Below, one piece after another: positions 1 to 8,525 of a stretch of DNA of 64,000 nucleotides (positions are counted from its first letter, which is position 1; the number at the start of each line of letters is the position of its first letter). Under the pieces are notes generated by a model. The model did not search any database. It worked only from the letters and a program-made list of their open reading frames with translations, and had not been told where the DNA came from. Made by a program: the position numbers and the translations under genes. The stretch is from the NCBI RefSeq assembly GCF_015223055.1, contig NZ_JADFBX010000002.1, forward strand, positions 496,001-560,000, in the 5' to 3' direction. Source of the DNA: Pedobacter sp. MC2016-24 (lineage in GTDB: Bacteria; Bacteroidota; Bacteroidia; Sphingobacteriales; Sphingobacteriaceae).

Positions 1-1
1 A

Positions 2-349
2 CGTGCCAATGAAATTGAATCGATGTCAATTATCGGTGATGTAGTTGGACAGGATGTGGTGTTAATTGACGACATTTGTGATACTGCAGGTACACTTGCA
101 AAAGCTGCTGCCCTGATTATGGAAAAAGGAGCAAACAGTGTAAGAGCAGTTTGTACGCATCCGGTATTGTCTGGAAAAGCTTATGAAACTGTTGAGAATT
201 CTATGCTAACCGAACTGATTGTTACAGATACCATTCCGTTGAAACAAGAAAGTTCAAAAATCAGGGTATTAAGTACAGCTCCATTATTTGCAAAGGCAAT
301 TGCCAATGTAAATGAACATGGATCTATTAGTGACCTGTTTAACGTTTAA
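2..349 (+). CDS. prs: Ribose-phosphate pyrophosphokinase, C-terminal part
   Basis: Cytosolic enzyme that makes PRPP from ribose 5-phosphate and ATP for purine, pyrimidine, histidine and NAD synthesis. The reading frame is open to the left edge, so the gene starts outside the window. About 115 residues are visible, roughly the last third of a protein that is normally a little over 300 residues. The PRPP-binding loop DDICDTAGT lies near the start of the visible part, followed by the typical THPVLSGKA segment and a short C-terminus ending DLFNV. rplY follows after 27 bases and pth comes next; the prs-ctc-pth order is known from many bacteria. Identification is firm. Confidence 0.95.
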   Translation, partial: RANEIESMSIIGDVVGQDVVLIDDICDTAGTLAKAAALIMEKGANSVRAVCTHPVLSGKAYETVENSMLTELIVTDTIPLKQESSKIRVLSTAPLFAKAIANVNEHGSISDLFNV

Positions 350-376
350 TAATTTTAATAATTAAATATATATAAA

Positions 377-955
377 ATGAAAACAATCGCAATTAGCGGT
401 TCTCCAAGAGAGAACGTAGGGAAACGCGATGCTAAAGAGCTTCGCTATGAAGGTAAAGTTCCTGCAGTATTGTATGGTGGTAAAGAGCAAGTTCACTTTG
501 CTGTAGTTATTACTGATTTAAAGGATGCTATTTACACTCCTGAAGCTAACTTTGTTGAAATCGAAGTAAAAGGTAGTAAAGTTAAAGCTATCATTAAAGA
601 ATTACAATTCCATCCATTAACTGACGTGTTGTTGCACGTTGATTTTCTTCAGTTGTTTGACGACAAAGAAATTTTAATGGAGATCCCTATTAAATTAACC
701 GGAACTTCTCCAGGTGTTAAAATGGGTGGTAAATTGGTTCAGAAATTACGTAAACTTCGTGTTAAAGCATTACCTAAGGATATGCCACAAACAGTAGAAG
801 TTAGTATTGCTAAATTAGAAGTAGGTAACTTGTTCCGTGTACGTGACCTTGCAAAAGGTGACTATACAATTACCAACACAGGCGAAGATACAATCGTTTC
901 TGTAGGTATGTCAAGAGCTTTAAAACAAGCAGAACAAGCTAGCGGTAAAAAATAA
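377..955 (+). CDS. rplY: 50S ribosomal protein L25 (Ctc type)
   Basis: 5S-rRNA-binding protein of the large subunit. The 192-residue length marks the long Ctc form: an N-terminal L25 domain (about residues 1-95, with the GKVPAVLYGG segment typical of the family) plus a C-terminal TL5/Ctc beta domain (about 100-180). The start at MKTIAISG gives the normal N-terminus. No Shine-Dalgarno sequence precedes it; the leader is A/T-rich, as is usual in Bacteroidota. It lies 27 bases after prs and is followed by a hairpin terminator, so prs and rplY probably share a transcript that ends before pth. Confidence 0.95.
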   Translation: MKTIAISGSPRENVGKRDAKELRYEGKVPAVLYGGKEQVHFAVVITDLKDAIYTPEANFVEIEVKGSKVKAIIKELQFHPLTDVLLHVDFLQLFDDKEILMEIPIKLTGTSPGVKMGGKLVQKLRKLRVKALPKDMPQTVEVSIAKLEVGNLFRVRDLAKGDYTITNTGEDTIVSVGMSRALKQAEQASGKK

Positions 956-975
956 TTTAACTCTGGCAGTTGATC

Positions 976-1008
976 AAAAGCAGCATCTGAAAAGGTGCTG
1001 CTTTTTTA
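976..1008 (+). terminator. Rho-independent terminator after rplY
   Basis: A 10-bp stem (979-988 with 993-1002, one G-U pair) with a GAAA loop is followed at once by a T-run (1002-1007). Flanking A and T residues extend the stem. It separates the prs-rplY transcript from pth. Confidence 0.85.
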
Positions 1009-1051
1009 TTTATGAGCATTTATTTTAGGGGCAGTAGTTGTGGCGCCGGGA

Positions 1052-1081
1052 TTGAGGTTTTAGAATTTACTATTATATTTG
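1052..1081 (+). promoter_or_regulatory. Bacteroidota-type promoter of pth
   Basis: TTG at 1052-1054, a 19-base spacer, then TATATTTG at 1074-1081 match the TTG/TAnnTTTG consensus. The -7 box ends only 5 bases before the chosen ATG at 1087, so transcription is expected to start at or next to the start codon. Confidence 0.6.
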
Positions 1082-1086
1082 AGGAC

Positions 1087-1647
1087 ATGAAATATTTAAT
1101 TGTTGGTTTAGGGAATATTGGGCCGGAATATGCCAGAACAAGGCATAACATTGGATTTATGATTGCAGATGAGTTGGTTAGACAGCTGGAAGGCTCGTTT
1201 TCAAATATCCGCCTGGCCTATCATGCTGAGGTTTCCTTTAAAGGTCGTAAACTATATGTGATTAAGCCGACCACTTACATGAACTTAAGTGGTAAAGCTG
1301 TAAATTATTACATGCAGGAACATAAAATTCCATTGGAAAACGTATTGGTTATTGTAGATGATCTGGCTTTGCCATTGGGTAAATTGCGGCTCAAACTACA
1401 GGGAAGTAGTGCCGGACATAATGGTTTGAAGAGTATTGAAGGCTTATGCGGGGGACAGGCTTATCCGAGACTAAGGTTTGGGATAAGTGACAATTTTGGT
1501 CGTGGCCAACAGGCAGATTACGTTCTGGCACCGTTTGATAAAGATGAAGAACCGGAATTACCGGCCCTCATCGATAAAAGTGTAGAACTTATAAAGAGTT
1601 TTGTGACCATTGGTCCGGCTAAAACGATGACCGCTTTTAACCAGTAG
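1087..1647 (+). CDS. pth: Peptidyl-tRNA hydrolase
   Basis: Releases peptides from prematurely dissociated peptidyl-tRNA so that the tRNA can be reused. The frame is open from 1012, but the family N-terminus begins at the ATG at 1087 (MKYLIVGLGNIG), giving 186 residues, the usual length. The catalytic histidine is in the RHNIGFM segment (about residue 20), NLSGKAVNYY is the substrate-binding region, and the conserved Asp lies in VDDLALPLG. The upstream 75 bases overlap the promoter and should not be coding. The last 11 bases overlap the 3' end of the convergent kinase gene. Confidence 0.95.
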   Translation: MKYLIVGLGNIGPEYARTRHNIGFMIADELVRQLEGSFSNIRLAYHAEVSFKGRKLYVIKPTTYMNLSGKAVNYYMQEHKIPLENVLVIVDDLALPLGKLRLKLQGSSAGHNGLKSIEGLCGGQAYPRLRFGISDNFGRGQQADYVLAPFDKDEEPELPALIDKSVELIKSFVTIGPAKTMTAFNQ

Positions 1648-3226
1648 TGGTAAAATCGGTTATCTTTTGATGCAGGATTGCTGGCTCAAAGGGTTTGCTG
1701 ATGACATCATTTGCACCTGCCGCTATGGCAGTTTCTTTATCTGTATCCAGAACTGCGGCTGAGAAGGTAATGATCGGAATATTTTCTTTACCGGCTGCAT
1801 AGCCCCCTCTGATCAGCCTGATCGCATCTAAACCATTCATAATGGGCATAAAAGTATCCATCAAAATCAGGTTGTAATCGTGTTCTTTCAGCATATCAAT
1901 AGCATCTTTTCCATTTTCTACCACATCAAGATCAATATTCCAGCTTTTTAATATTTTAACAAGTAAAAACTTGTTGATCGGATTGTCTTCTGCGACCAGG
2001 ATTTTTACCCCATTAAAAGGCTGCAGTGGTTTTTCAATAGTTGCGAGTGTTTCTTCTGTGTCTTTCAATACTTCATACCAATTGGTGAAACTAAATGTAC
2101 TTCCTTTAAATTCTTCACTTTGAACTTCCAGTGTACCTCCTTTAAGTTTGGCCAGGTTTTTTACAATAGATAAACCCAGGCCGGTGCCACCAAATTTGAT
2201 GGTGGTCTGTTCATCTGCCTGTTCAAAGGTTTCGAATATTTTTTCAATATGCTCTTTGGCGATACCTATTCCTGTATCGGATACGGAGAACCTTATCTGC
2301 AGATTATTTCCTTTTCTATCCAGAATTTGCACTTTTAGCATCACAGTGCCGTGATTGGTGAATTTAATGGCATTTCCAATCAGATTCATAAGTATCTGAT
2401 TTAAACGGAGTGAGTCTGCAAGTATAAATTTAGGAAGCTCAGGATCCAGATCAGTTAAGAGTTCTAATTTTTTTTCCAAGGAAGGGATGCGAAGCAAATT
2501 GACTACTGCATTGCAGATGCTGACTACATTGGTTTGCGTGCGGTTGATTTTGAATTTGCCGGACTCTATTTTGGAAAGATCCAGAACATCATTGATCACA
2601 CCTAAAAGAGAGTCTGATGAAATTTGCAATAGGTTAACCATTTCCAGTTGCTCTTCATTCAGTCCGGTATTTTTCAATAATTTGGCAATTCCAATAATCC
2701 CGTTTATGGGGGTGCGTATTTCATGGCTCATATTGGCCAGAAAGTTTTCTTTGATTCGTTTTCCCTGTTCGGCCAGCTCTTTGGCTTTAATCAGTTCCTT
2801 TTGATAAGCCTCCAGTTCCTTATTTTTTTTCTTGACTTCGCGCTGGTTCCTGACAAACTGAATAAAGGAATCAACTTTAGCTGAGGTCACAAATGGATCA
2901 AGTGGTTTGTATAAATAATCTACGGCTCCGGTATTTAATCCCTTTACTGCATACTTTGTTTCCTTAGAAATTGCAGTAACAAAAATGATGAGTATATCTT
3001 TAGTTCTGGGATTGCTTTTTAGAATTTCTACGAGTTCAAATCCATCCATTTCCGGCATTTGAACATCCACCATAGCTATGGCAATATCCATTTCCCAAGA
3101 TAGCCTTAAGGCCTCGTTGGGATTGGTGGTGCTGATGAGGTTGATGTCGTTTCTTTGCAGCAGAGCTTCCAGAGCGATTATATTTTCAGGCCTGTCATCA
3201 ACAATTAATATGTTAATTTTTTCCAT
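1637..3226 (-). CDS. Hybrid kinase: REC-HisKA-HATPase-REC
   Basis: Soluble signalling protein of 529 residues. The N-terminal receiver (about 4-120) has acidic residues at 10-11 and phospho-acceptor D54. A short coiled coil is followed by HisKA with H168 in NMSHEIRTP, an ATPase domain (N-box near 281, DTGIG at 317, GTGLGL at 347) and a second receiver (about 407-525, acceptor D457). There is no membrane segment, so input probably comes by phosphotransfer or protein contact. It lies 29 bases after cheR and probably forms an operon with the large kinase upstream. The ligand and output are unknown; no DNA-binding domain is present. Confidence 0.9.
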   Translation of the reverse strand: MEKINILIVDDRPENIIALEALLQRNDINLISTTNPNEALRLSWEMDIAIAMVDVQMPEMDGFELVEILKSNPRTKDILIIFVTAISKETKYAVKGLNTGAVDYLYKPLDPFVTSAKVDSFIQFVRNQREVKKKNKELEAYQKELIKAKELAEQGKRIKENFLANMSHEIRTPINGIIGIAKLLKNTGLNEEQLEMVNLLQISSDSLLGVINDVLDLSKIESGKFKINRTQTNVVSICNAVVNLLRIPSLEKKLELLTDLDPELPKFILADSLRLNQILMNLIGNAIKFTNHGTVMLKVQILDRKGNNLQIRFSVSDTGIGIAKEHIEKIFETFEQADEQTTIKFGGTGLGLSIVKNLAKLKGGTLEVQSEEFKGSTFSFTNWYEVLKDTEETLATIEKPLQPFNGVKILVAEDNPINKFLLVKILKSWNIDLDVVENGKDAIDMLKEHDYNLILMDTFMPIMNGLDAIRLIRGGYAAGKENIPIITFSAAVLDTDKETAIAAGANDVISKPFEPAILHQKITDFTTTG

Positions 3227-3255
3227 AGATGTGTTTGTTGGGATCTTGTTGAAGC

Positions 3256-4095
3256 TTACCCTATCTTTTGATAAATGTTGTTTTTCTTGTCTATTACTTT
3301 AAACCTGCTTAACTCTGTGCTTCTCAAGGTCTCTTTAGACCCCAAGCATAAAAAGCCAAAATTAGCTAAACTATTGTAAAATAACTCAATGACTTTTTTT
3401 TGAAGATCGGTATTGAAATAAATAAGTACGTTGCGGCAGGATATGACTTGAAATTCATTAAATACCCCATCAGAAGCCAGGTTATGTACAGAGAACAGCA
3501 CATTTTTTTTCAAGGAATGGTTGATGGATACGGCATCGTATTTTGCAGTGTAGTAATTGGAGAGGGTATGCATGATCCCTGTTTTTTGGTAATTCTCTGA
3601 ATAATGCCGCATCTTTTGAAGGTCATAGATTCCTGTTTTTGCGTGTTCAAGCACATCTACATTGATGTCTGTTCCATAAAAGAAACATCTTTCATAGAGG
3701 TCTTCTTCTGAGAACAGGATGGCAAAGGAATAGAGTTCTTCCCCGGTAGAACAACCTGCGTTCCACACTTTAATGCGTTGGTAGGACCGGAGATAGGGAA
3801 TGATGTTTTCTGATACAGATTTGTAAAACTGGGGATCTCTAAACATTTCCGTCACATTTACAGTGACCTCGATCAGGAAGGATTCGAAATAATCAGGGTC
3901 ATTGGTTAGTAAGGTACGCAAATCAAAAAGCGTCAGTTTTTGAAGCTGGATGATCCGGGTTACCCGCCTTTTTAATGAAGCCGCAGAATAATCGCTGAAA
4001 TCAAAACCGTGTACATTTTTGATCAGCGTGATCAGTTCTGTCAACTCACTATAGGATATGGTATCTGTTTCTGTATGCATAATTAACTTAGCCAA
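3256..4095 (-). CDS. cheR: CheR-type protein-glutamate methyltransferase
   Basis: SAM-dependent methyltransferase of the family that methylates glutamates of chemoreceptors. The 279 residues carry the CheR N-terminal helical domain (about 12-70), the NVTEMFRDP segment (80-88), the SAM-binding motif WNAGCSTGEE (111-120) and SCRNVLIYF (about 219-228). It lacks TPR or PAS extensions. The start overlaps the 3' end of the large kinase gene by 13 bases, indicating translational coupling. No chemoreceptor, CheB methylesterase, CheA or CheW gene is visible here, so its substrate may be the neighbouring kinase rather than a chemotaxis receptor. Family assignment is firm; the role is inferred. Confidence 0.92.
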   Translation of the reverse strand: MAKLIMHTETDTISYSELTELITLIKNVHGFDFSDYSAASLKRRVTRIIQLQKLTLFDLRTLLTNDPDYFESFLIEVTVNVTEMFRDPQFYKSVSENIIPYLRSYQRIKVWNAGCSTGEELYSFAILFSEEDLYERCFFYGTDINVDVLEHAKTGIYDLQKMRHYSENYQKTGIMHTLSNYYTAKYDAVSINHSLKKNVLFSVHNLASDGVFNEFQVISCRNVLIYFNTDLQKKVIELFYNSLANFGFLCLGSKETLRSTELSRFKVIDKKNNIYQKIG

Positions 4096-7000
4096 ACTCT
4101 TAACATGGACAGTAGTTTATCCATATCCACAGGTTTTGAGATGTAGTCATTTGCACCTGCTTCAATGCACTTTTCACGGTCGTTTTTCATTGCTTTGGCG
4201 GTTAAGGCAATGATCGGTAGTTTTGAGAATTCTTTTTTTGTACGGATTACACGCATGGCTTCATATCCATCCATTTCAGGCATCATGATGTCCATCAGTA
4301 CCAAATCAATCTGATCGTTTTCCTCAAGCTTTTCGATGGCTTCACGACCATTATTGGCAATTACAATTTTAAGATCATAAGCCTGCAGGGCACTGGATAG
4401 CGCGAAAATGTTACGCATGTCATCGTCGGTGATTAAGATGGTTTTGTCTTTCAGCACCTTTTCCATTGTAGAGGCATTTTTTGCTTTCCCAGCCAGGGCC
4501 GGACTCTGGTTCTGACCTTGCTTTAGCTTGTTCATAAACAAGCTAACTTCGTCAATTAGCCTGTCGTTGGACTTATTGGATTTCAATACCATGGCTTCAG
4601 TATATTTCATAATGTGGGCCATTTTATCCTGATCCAGTTCCATAGCAGTATTGATGATCACCGGTACATGTTGCAGGTTGGGTTTGGATTTGATCTGGTC
4701 CAGCAGATCGAAGCCGGAGATGTCTGGTAATTTTAAATCTAAAATAATGCAGTCGTATGTGCTTTCTTCCAGTAAATCGAGCGCTTCTTTTCCAGTAAAG
4801 GCCTGGTTCACTTCAACACCTTTATCTGTTAGCTGTTGGGTGAGTAATTTGCTATGTAACTCCTGATCTTCGATAACCAATACCCTGTTCAGGCTGTATT
4901 TTGAATACGCTGAGCTCAGCAGGTGGAACGCTTCATCAAGCTGGTCTTTTTCTATTGGTTTTTTAAGGAAGCCAATGGCACCTTCTTTTTGAGCTTTTCC
5001 TGCTTTTTCATTTCCGGCGGACATCATGTGAACCGGGATGTGTTTTGTTCTCGGATCAGCCTTCAGTTTTTTCAATATAGTCCATCCATCTATTACAGGT
5101 AACATGATATCCAGCACAATGGCATCGGGAAGTTCGGAGAAGGCCATTTCCAGGCCAATATCACCGCTATGTGCCAGAATTGGTCTAAACCCTTTTTCAA
5201 TCGCATAATCATTTAATACATCTGCAAAAACAATATCATCTTCTACGATCAGTAACTTCTGTGATTCGGTTCTGTTTGGATTTATTGGCGCCAGAATTGG
5301 CTCATGAGGGATTAATGGAATCGTCTTAATTGTTTCGGCCTGCTGTAACGGCTGTTTTTCTTCCTGCGCTCCGGTATGGTTTTTTGGAATGTATAAGGTA
5401 AAGCAACTGCCTTCATTCGGCTTACTTTTAACTTGAATTTCCCCGCCCAGGATAAAGGCCAGTTCTTTACTTATGGAGAGGCCTAATCCGGTGCCACCGT
5501 ATTTTCGGCTGGTTGAGCCATCTGCTTGCTGGAAGGCTTCAAATATGAGCTTCTGTTTATCCAGAGGAATTCCAATTCCGGAATCTTTTACCGAAAACGC
5601 GATAATTTCATCCCTGGAATTTCTCAGTTGTTCAGAGAAGAATTGTGTGTTTTGACTGGCTTTGCTAATGTCAATGGTAATCTCTCCATGCTCTGGCGTA
5701 AATTTAAAGGCATTGGAAAGCATGTTTTTGATGATCTGCTCCAGACGCGCCTGGTCTGTTGAGATTTTATCAGGCAGATTATTGGAAAGCACAGCATTGA
5801 ATTTGATTTTTTTACTTTTTGCAAGCTCTCCGAACAAGGAGTCCATATCTTGTTTGACGGCCTCGGGACCGATCTGTTCAATGGTCAGGTCTAATTTACC
5901 CGATTCAATTTTAGAAAGATCAAGAATATCGTTGATGAGGGTGAGCAAATCGGTACCTGCATTGTGAATTACACCGGCATATTTGATCTGATCATCAGTT
6001 AAGTTTTCGGGACGGTTTTCTTTTAATATTCTGGCCAGGATCAGGATACTGTTTAAAGGTGTTCTGAGCTCATGGCTCATATTGGCCAGGAATTCCGATT
6101 TGTATTTACTAGAAATTTCCAGTTCTTCTGCTTTGAGGCTCATCGCTTCTTTGGCCTGGTTTACAGCGATATTTCGTTCCTCAAGCTGTTGTGCTTTTTC
6201 TTCGAGTTCGGCATTGGTTTGTCTAAGTTCTTCCTGTTGAACACGCAGTTCCTCTTCAGAAGCCTGTAATTGTTCTGATTTGTAAACCAGCTCTTCATTG
6301 GTGGTGCGCAACTCTTCTTGCTGGCTTTCCAGCTCTTCGGCCTGTTGTTGCGTTTGTTCAAAGAGCGCTCTTAATTTAACGCGTGCGACTGCGCTATTGA
6401 CACCTACGCCGATGCTCTCTGTTATGGTTTCGAGGAATAGTAAGGCCGATTTATCCGGTGCATGGCTGAGGCCAAGTTCGATCACGGCAATCGCCTCATC
6501 CTCAAAAACGATAGGTAGCACGAATATGCAGGTTGGCGGCGTATCTCCAAGTCCAGAATTGATTTTGATATAGTCAGCCGGGATGTTCTCAAGTATTTTG
6601 CTTTGTTTCTCCGCAGCCGCCTGTCCGATCAGTCCTTCGCCCAGGAAATATTCTTTATGTGTTGACTTGGTGTTCTGATAAGCATAGCCTCCGGCGAATT
6701 TAAATGTTTGTCTGGCTGGGTTAACCAGGAAGAAGGCACCAATCGGTGCTTTAACGTAATTACAAATCTGTGTGATGATGTTAACTGCAAGTTCTTCAAT
6801 TTCCTGTTCACCGCGCATGGACTCGTTAATTGCGGTAGCACCAGACAACAACCAGTTTTTTTGTTCGTTCTCTGCAGAAACCTGTTCCAATTGTAGATTA
6901 GAATTTCGAATTTGTTCTTCTGTTTCTTTTTGCTGATCAAAGGTTCGTTTGATATAAGTAAATAGAAATAAGATCAGGCAGAATATGATAAATGCACTGC

Positions 7001-7565
7001 CCATCACCACCCATTCACTTTGTTGGCTGCTACGGAGGATTTCAGCTTTTCTTTTTGCCAACAGTTTAAGCTCTGCATCGATGGCTTGAGTACTGATTTT
7101 AAGAATCTGGTTTTTGAAATTCTGGCCTGGTCCGTGCATGACACGGGTTGCAGCGGCTTCTCTTCCATTGATCGCATAAATATGCAATACTTCCTTCATT
7201 TCTTCTACTTTCTCATGGCCATAGAAGTCAATGGAGTCTACTCTTGCAATTTGTTCCGGATTGTCACTAATCAGGTTTTTTAAAGCCAGGATTTGCGGAA
7301 GTATTTTAGCTGAATTTTTATTGTAGGGAGCCAGATAATCTCTGTTATCGGATAAGATATAACCCCGGATGCCAGTTTCAGAGTTGAGCACACTAAACTC
7401 TACATCTTTGACGAGGTTGATGACATCATAGGTATGGCTTTGCCATTTGGTATCATCTTTCAACTTATTTATGCTGAAGTAAGAGGTGATAGCAGAAACC
7501 AGTACAAATGTCAATGAAATGGCGAATCCGGTTAGTACTTGTTGTTTAAAAGTGAGTTTAAACAT
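4083..7565 (-). CDS. Membrane hybrid kinase CHASE3-GAF-HisKA-HATPase-3xREC
   Basis: Large sensor kinase of 1160 residues. Order: membrane helix 1 (about 11-30), a periplasmic CHASE3-like helical sensor (35-180), membrane helix 2 (about 186-206), a GAF domain (240-395), a long Gln/Glu-rich coiled coil (400-490), HisKA with H498 in NMSHELRTP, an ATPase domain (DSGIG at 661, GTGLGL at 691), then three receivers with acceptors D819, D943 and D1092. It heads an apparent operon with cheR and a second hybrid kinase. Three receivers suggest a phosphorelay hub, but no Hpt domain or DNA-binding output is seen here. The signal is unknown. Confidence 0.92.
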   Translation of the reverse strand: MFKLTFKQQVLTGFAISLTFVLVSAITSYFSINKLKDDTKWQSHTYDVINLVKDVEFSVLNSETGIRGYILSDNRDYLAPYNKNSAKILPQILALKNLISDNPEQIARVDSIDFYGHEKVEEMKEVLHIYAINGREAAATRVMHGPGQNFKNQILKISTQAIDAELKLLAKRKAEILRSSQQSEWVVMGSAFIIFCLILFLFTYIKRTFDQQKETEEQIRNSNLQLEQVSAENEQKNWLLSGATAINESMRGEQEIEELAVNIITQICNYVKAPIGAFFLVNPARQTFKFAGGYAYQNTKSTHKEYFLGEGLIGQAAAEKQSKILENIPADYIKINSGLGDTPPTCIFVLPIVFEDEAIAVIELGLSHAPDKSALLFLETITESIGVGVNSAVARVKLRALFEQTQQQAEELESQQEELRTTNEELVYKSEQLQASEEELRVQQEELRQTNAELEEKAQQLEERNIAVNQAKEAMSLKAEELEISSKYKSEFLANMSHELRTPLNSILILARILKENRPENLTDDQIKYAGVIHNAGTDLLTLINDILDLSKIESGKLDLTIEQIGPEAVKQDMDSLFGELAKSKKIKFNAVLSNNLPDKISTDQARLEQIIKNMLSNAFKFTPEHGEITIDISKASQNTQFFSEQLRNSRDEIIAFSVKDSGIGIPLDKQKLIFEAFQQADGSTSRKYGGTGLGLSISKELAFILGGEIQVKSKPNEGSCFTLYIPKNHTGAQEEKQPLQQAETIKTIPLIPHEPILAPINPNRTESQKLLIVEDDIVFADVLNDYAIEKGFRPILAHSGDIGLEMAFSELPDAIVLDIMLPVIDGWTILKKLKADPRTKHIPVHMMSAGNEKAGKAQKEGAIGFLKKPIEKDQLDEAFHLLSSAYSKYSLNRVLVIEDQELHSKLLTQQLTDKGVEVNQAFTGKEALDLLEESTYDCIILDLKLPDISGFDLLDQIKSKPNLQHVPVIINTAMELDQDKMAHIMKYTEAMVLKSNKSNDRLIDEVSLFMNKLKQGQNQSPALAGKAKNASTMEKVLKDKTILITDDDMRNIFALSSALQAYDLKIVIANNGREAIEKLEENDQIDLVLMDIMMPEMDGYEAMRVIRTKKEFSKLPIIALTAKAMKNDREKCIEAGANDYISKPVDMDKLLSMLRVWLS

Positions 7566-7818
7566 ATGGAGATTGATGATTGAAAATTTTCAGTAATGTT
7601 AATTATTTTATTTCGTTGGATTTTTTTGCTTAACCTCTGGAAATGGTCATCGTTGTTTGGTTTCTATCATTTTGATTTTTAAGTTGTTGCGCTGGGACTT
7701 GTAAGAGCGCTCCAAATCATCCGGGAGCTAATTTCGACAAGTTCTTTGACATTATCAAATGCGTGTTTCACTGCCAAACGAATGGTTAATCTTTGTGAGA
7801 GAAAATTTTTTTATGAAT

Positions 7819-8505
7819 TTATCCAAGCTCTTGTAAGGCCTGCGTATAAGTGGGGCCAATGGGAACAATCTGATCTTCAATCCAGATTTGATTGCGATCG
7901 AATTTCGTGATTTGGGCTCTTGAGATGATGAAAGCGCGATGAACACGGATGAATTTTTTTTGCGGAAGCAGGAGTAACATTTCATTTAGTGTAACTCGTG
8001 TACTCAGGAGTTTATTCCCTTTTAAATGGATTTGAGTATAGTTTCCAGAGGCTTCAATGAAAAGAATTTCGTTAATGAGAACTTTAATTTGTTCATAACC
8101 ATCTTTAATAAATAAAAATGGATCTGCAGGCGAGGTGTCGGCCTGATTTCTATAATTATAGATTTCCAGCGCTTTGTTGCTGGCCTTTAGAAATCGGGCA
8201 AGGGAAAAGGGTTTGAGTAGATAGTCAATGGCATCCAGCTCAAAACTTTTGACAGCATGTTCTGAATAAGCTGTGGTGAAAATAACCATTGGAGGATTGG
8301 TCAGGCTATTCAGAAAGTCAATACCATTGATATCGGGCATTTTAATATCCAGGAAGATGAGGTCTGTTTTGTTGTGCTGCAGATAGGTTATGGCATCAAA
8401 AGCATTGGTGAAACTTGCTTTCAATTCAATAAAAGGCACTTTAGATGCATGTGAATTTATCACATCCAAAGCTATAGGTTCATCGTCTATCGCAATTGCA
8501 ATCAT
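7819..8505 (-). CDS. LytTR-family response regulator
   Basis: DNA-binding response regulator of 228 residues: receiver (about 2-115, acidic pair at 7-8, acceptor D53 in LDIKMPD) and a C-terminal LytTR domain (about 128-228; conserved segments FIEASGNYTQIH and FIRVHRAFIISRAQI). It would bind direct-repeat promoter sites as a transcription factor. It follows the LytS-type kinase gene by 20 bases, so the two form a normal two-component operon. The target genes cannot be told from the sequence. Confidence 0.95.
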   Translation of the reverse strand: MIAIAIDDEPIALDVINSHASKVPFIELKASFTNAFDAITYLQHNKTDLIFLDIKMPDINGIDFLNSLTNPPMVIFTTAYSEHAVKSFELDAIDYLLKPFSLARFLKASNKALEIYNYRNQADTSPADPFLFIKDGYEQIKVLINEILFIEASGNYTQIHLKGNKLLSTRVTLNEMLLLLPQKKFIRVHRAFIISRAQITKFDRNQIWIEDQIVPIGPTYTQALQELG

Positions 8506-8525
8506 TTTTAAAGGTAAGTATTTCT

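Noticed and set aside
1012..1086. N-terminal extension of pth from an upstream ATG
   Set aside because: It runs through the promoter and has no family similarity; the canonical N-terminus begins at 1087.
7755..7985. 76-codon frame on the minus strand
   Set aside because: It overlaps the LytTR regulator in another frame and has no start signal or domain; a shadow frame.
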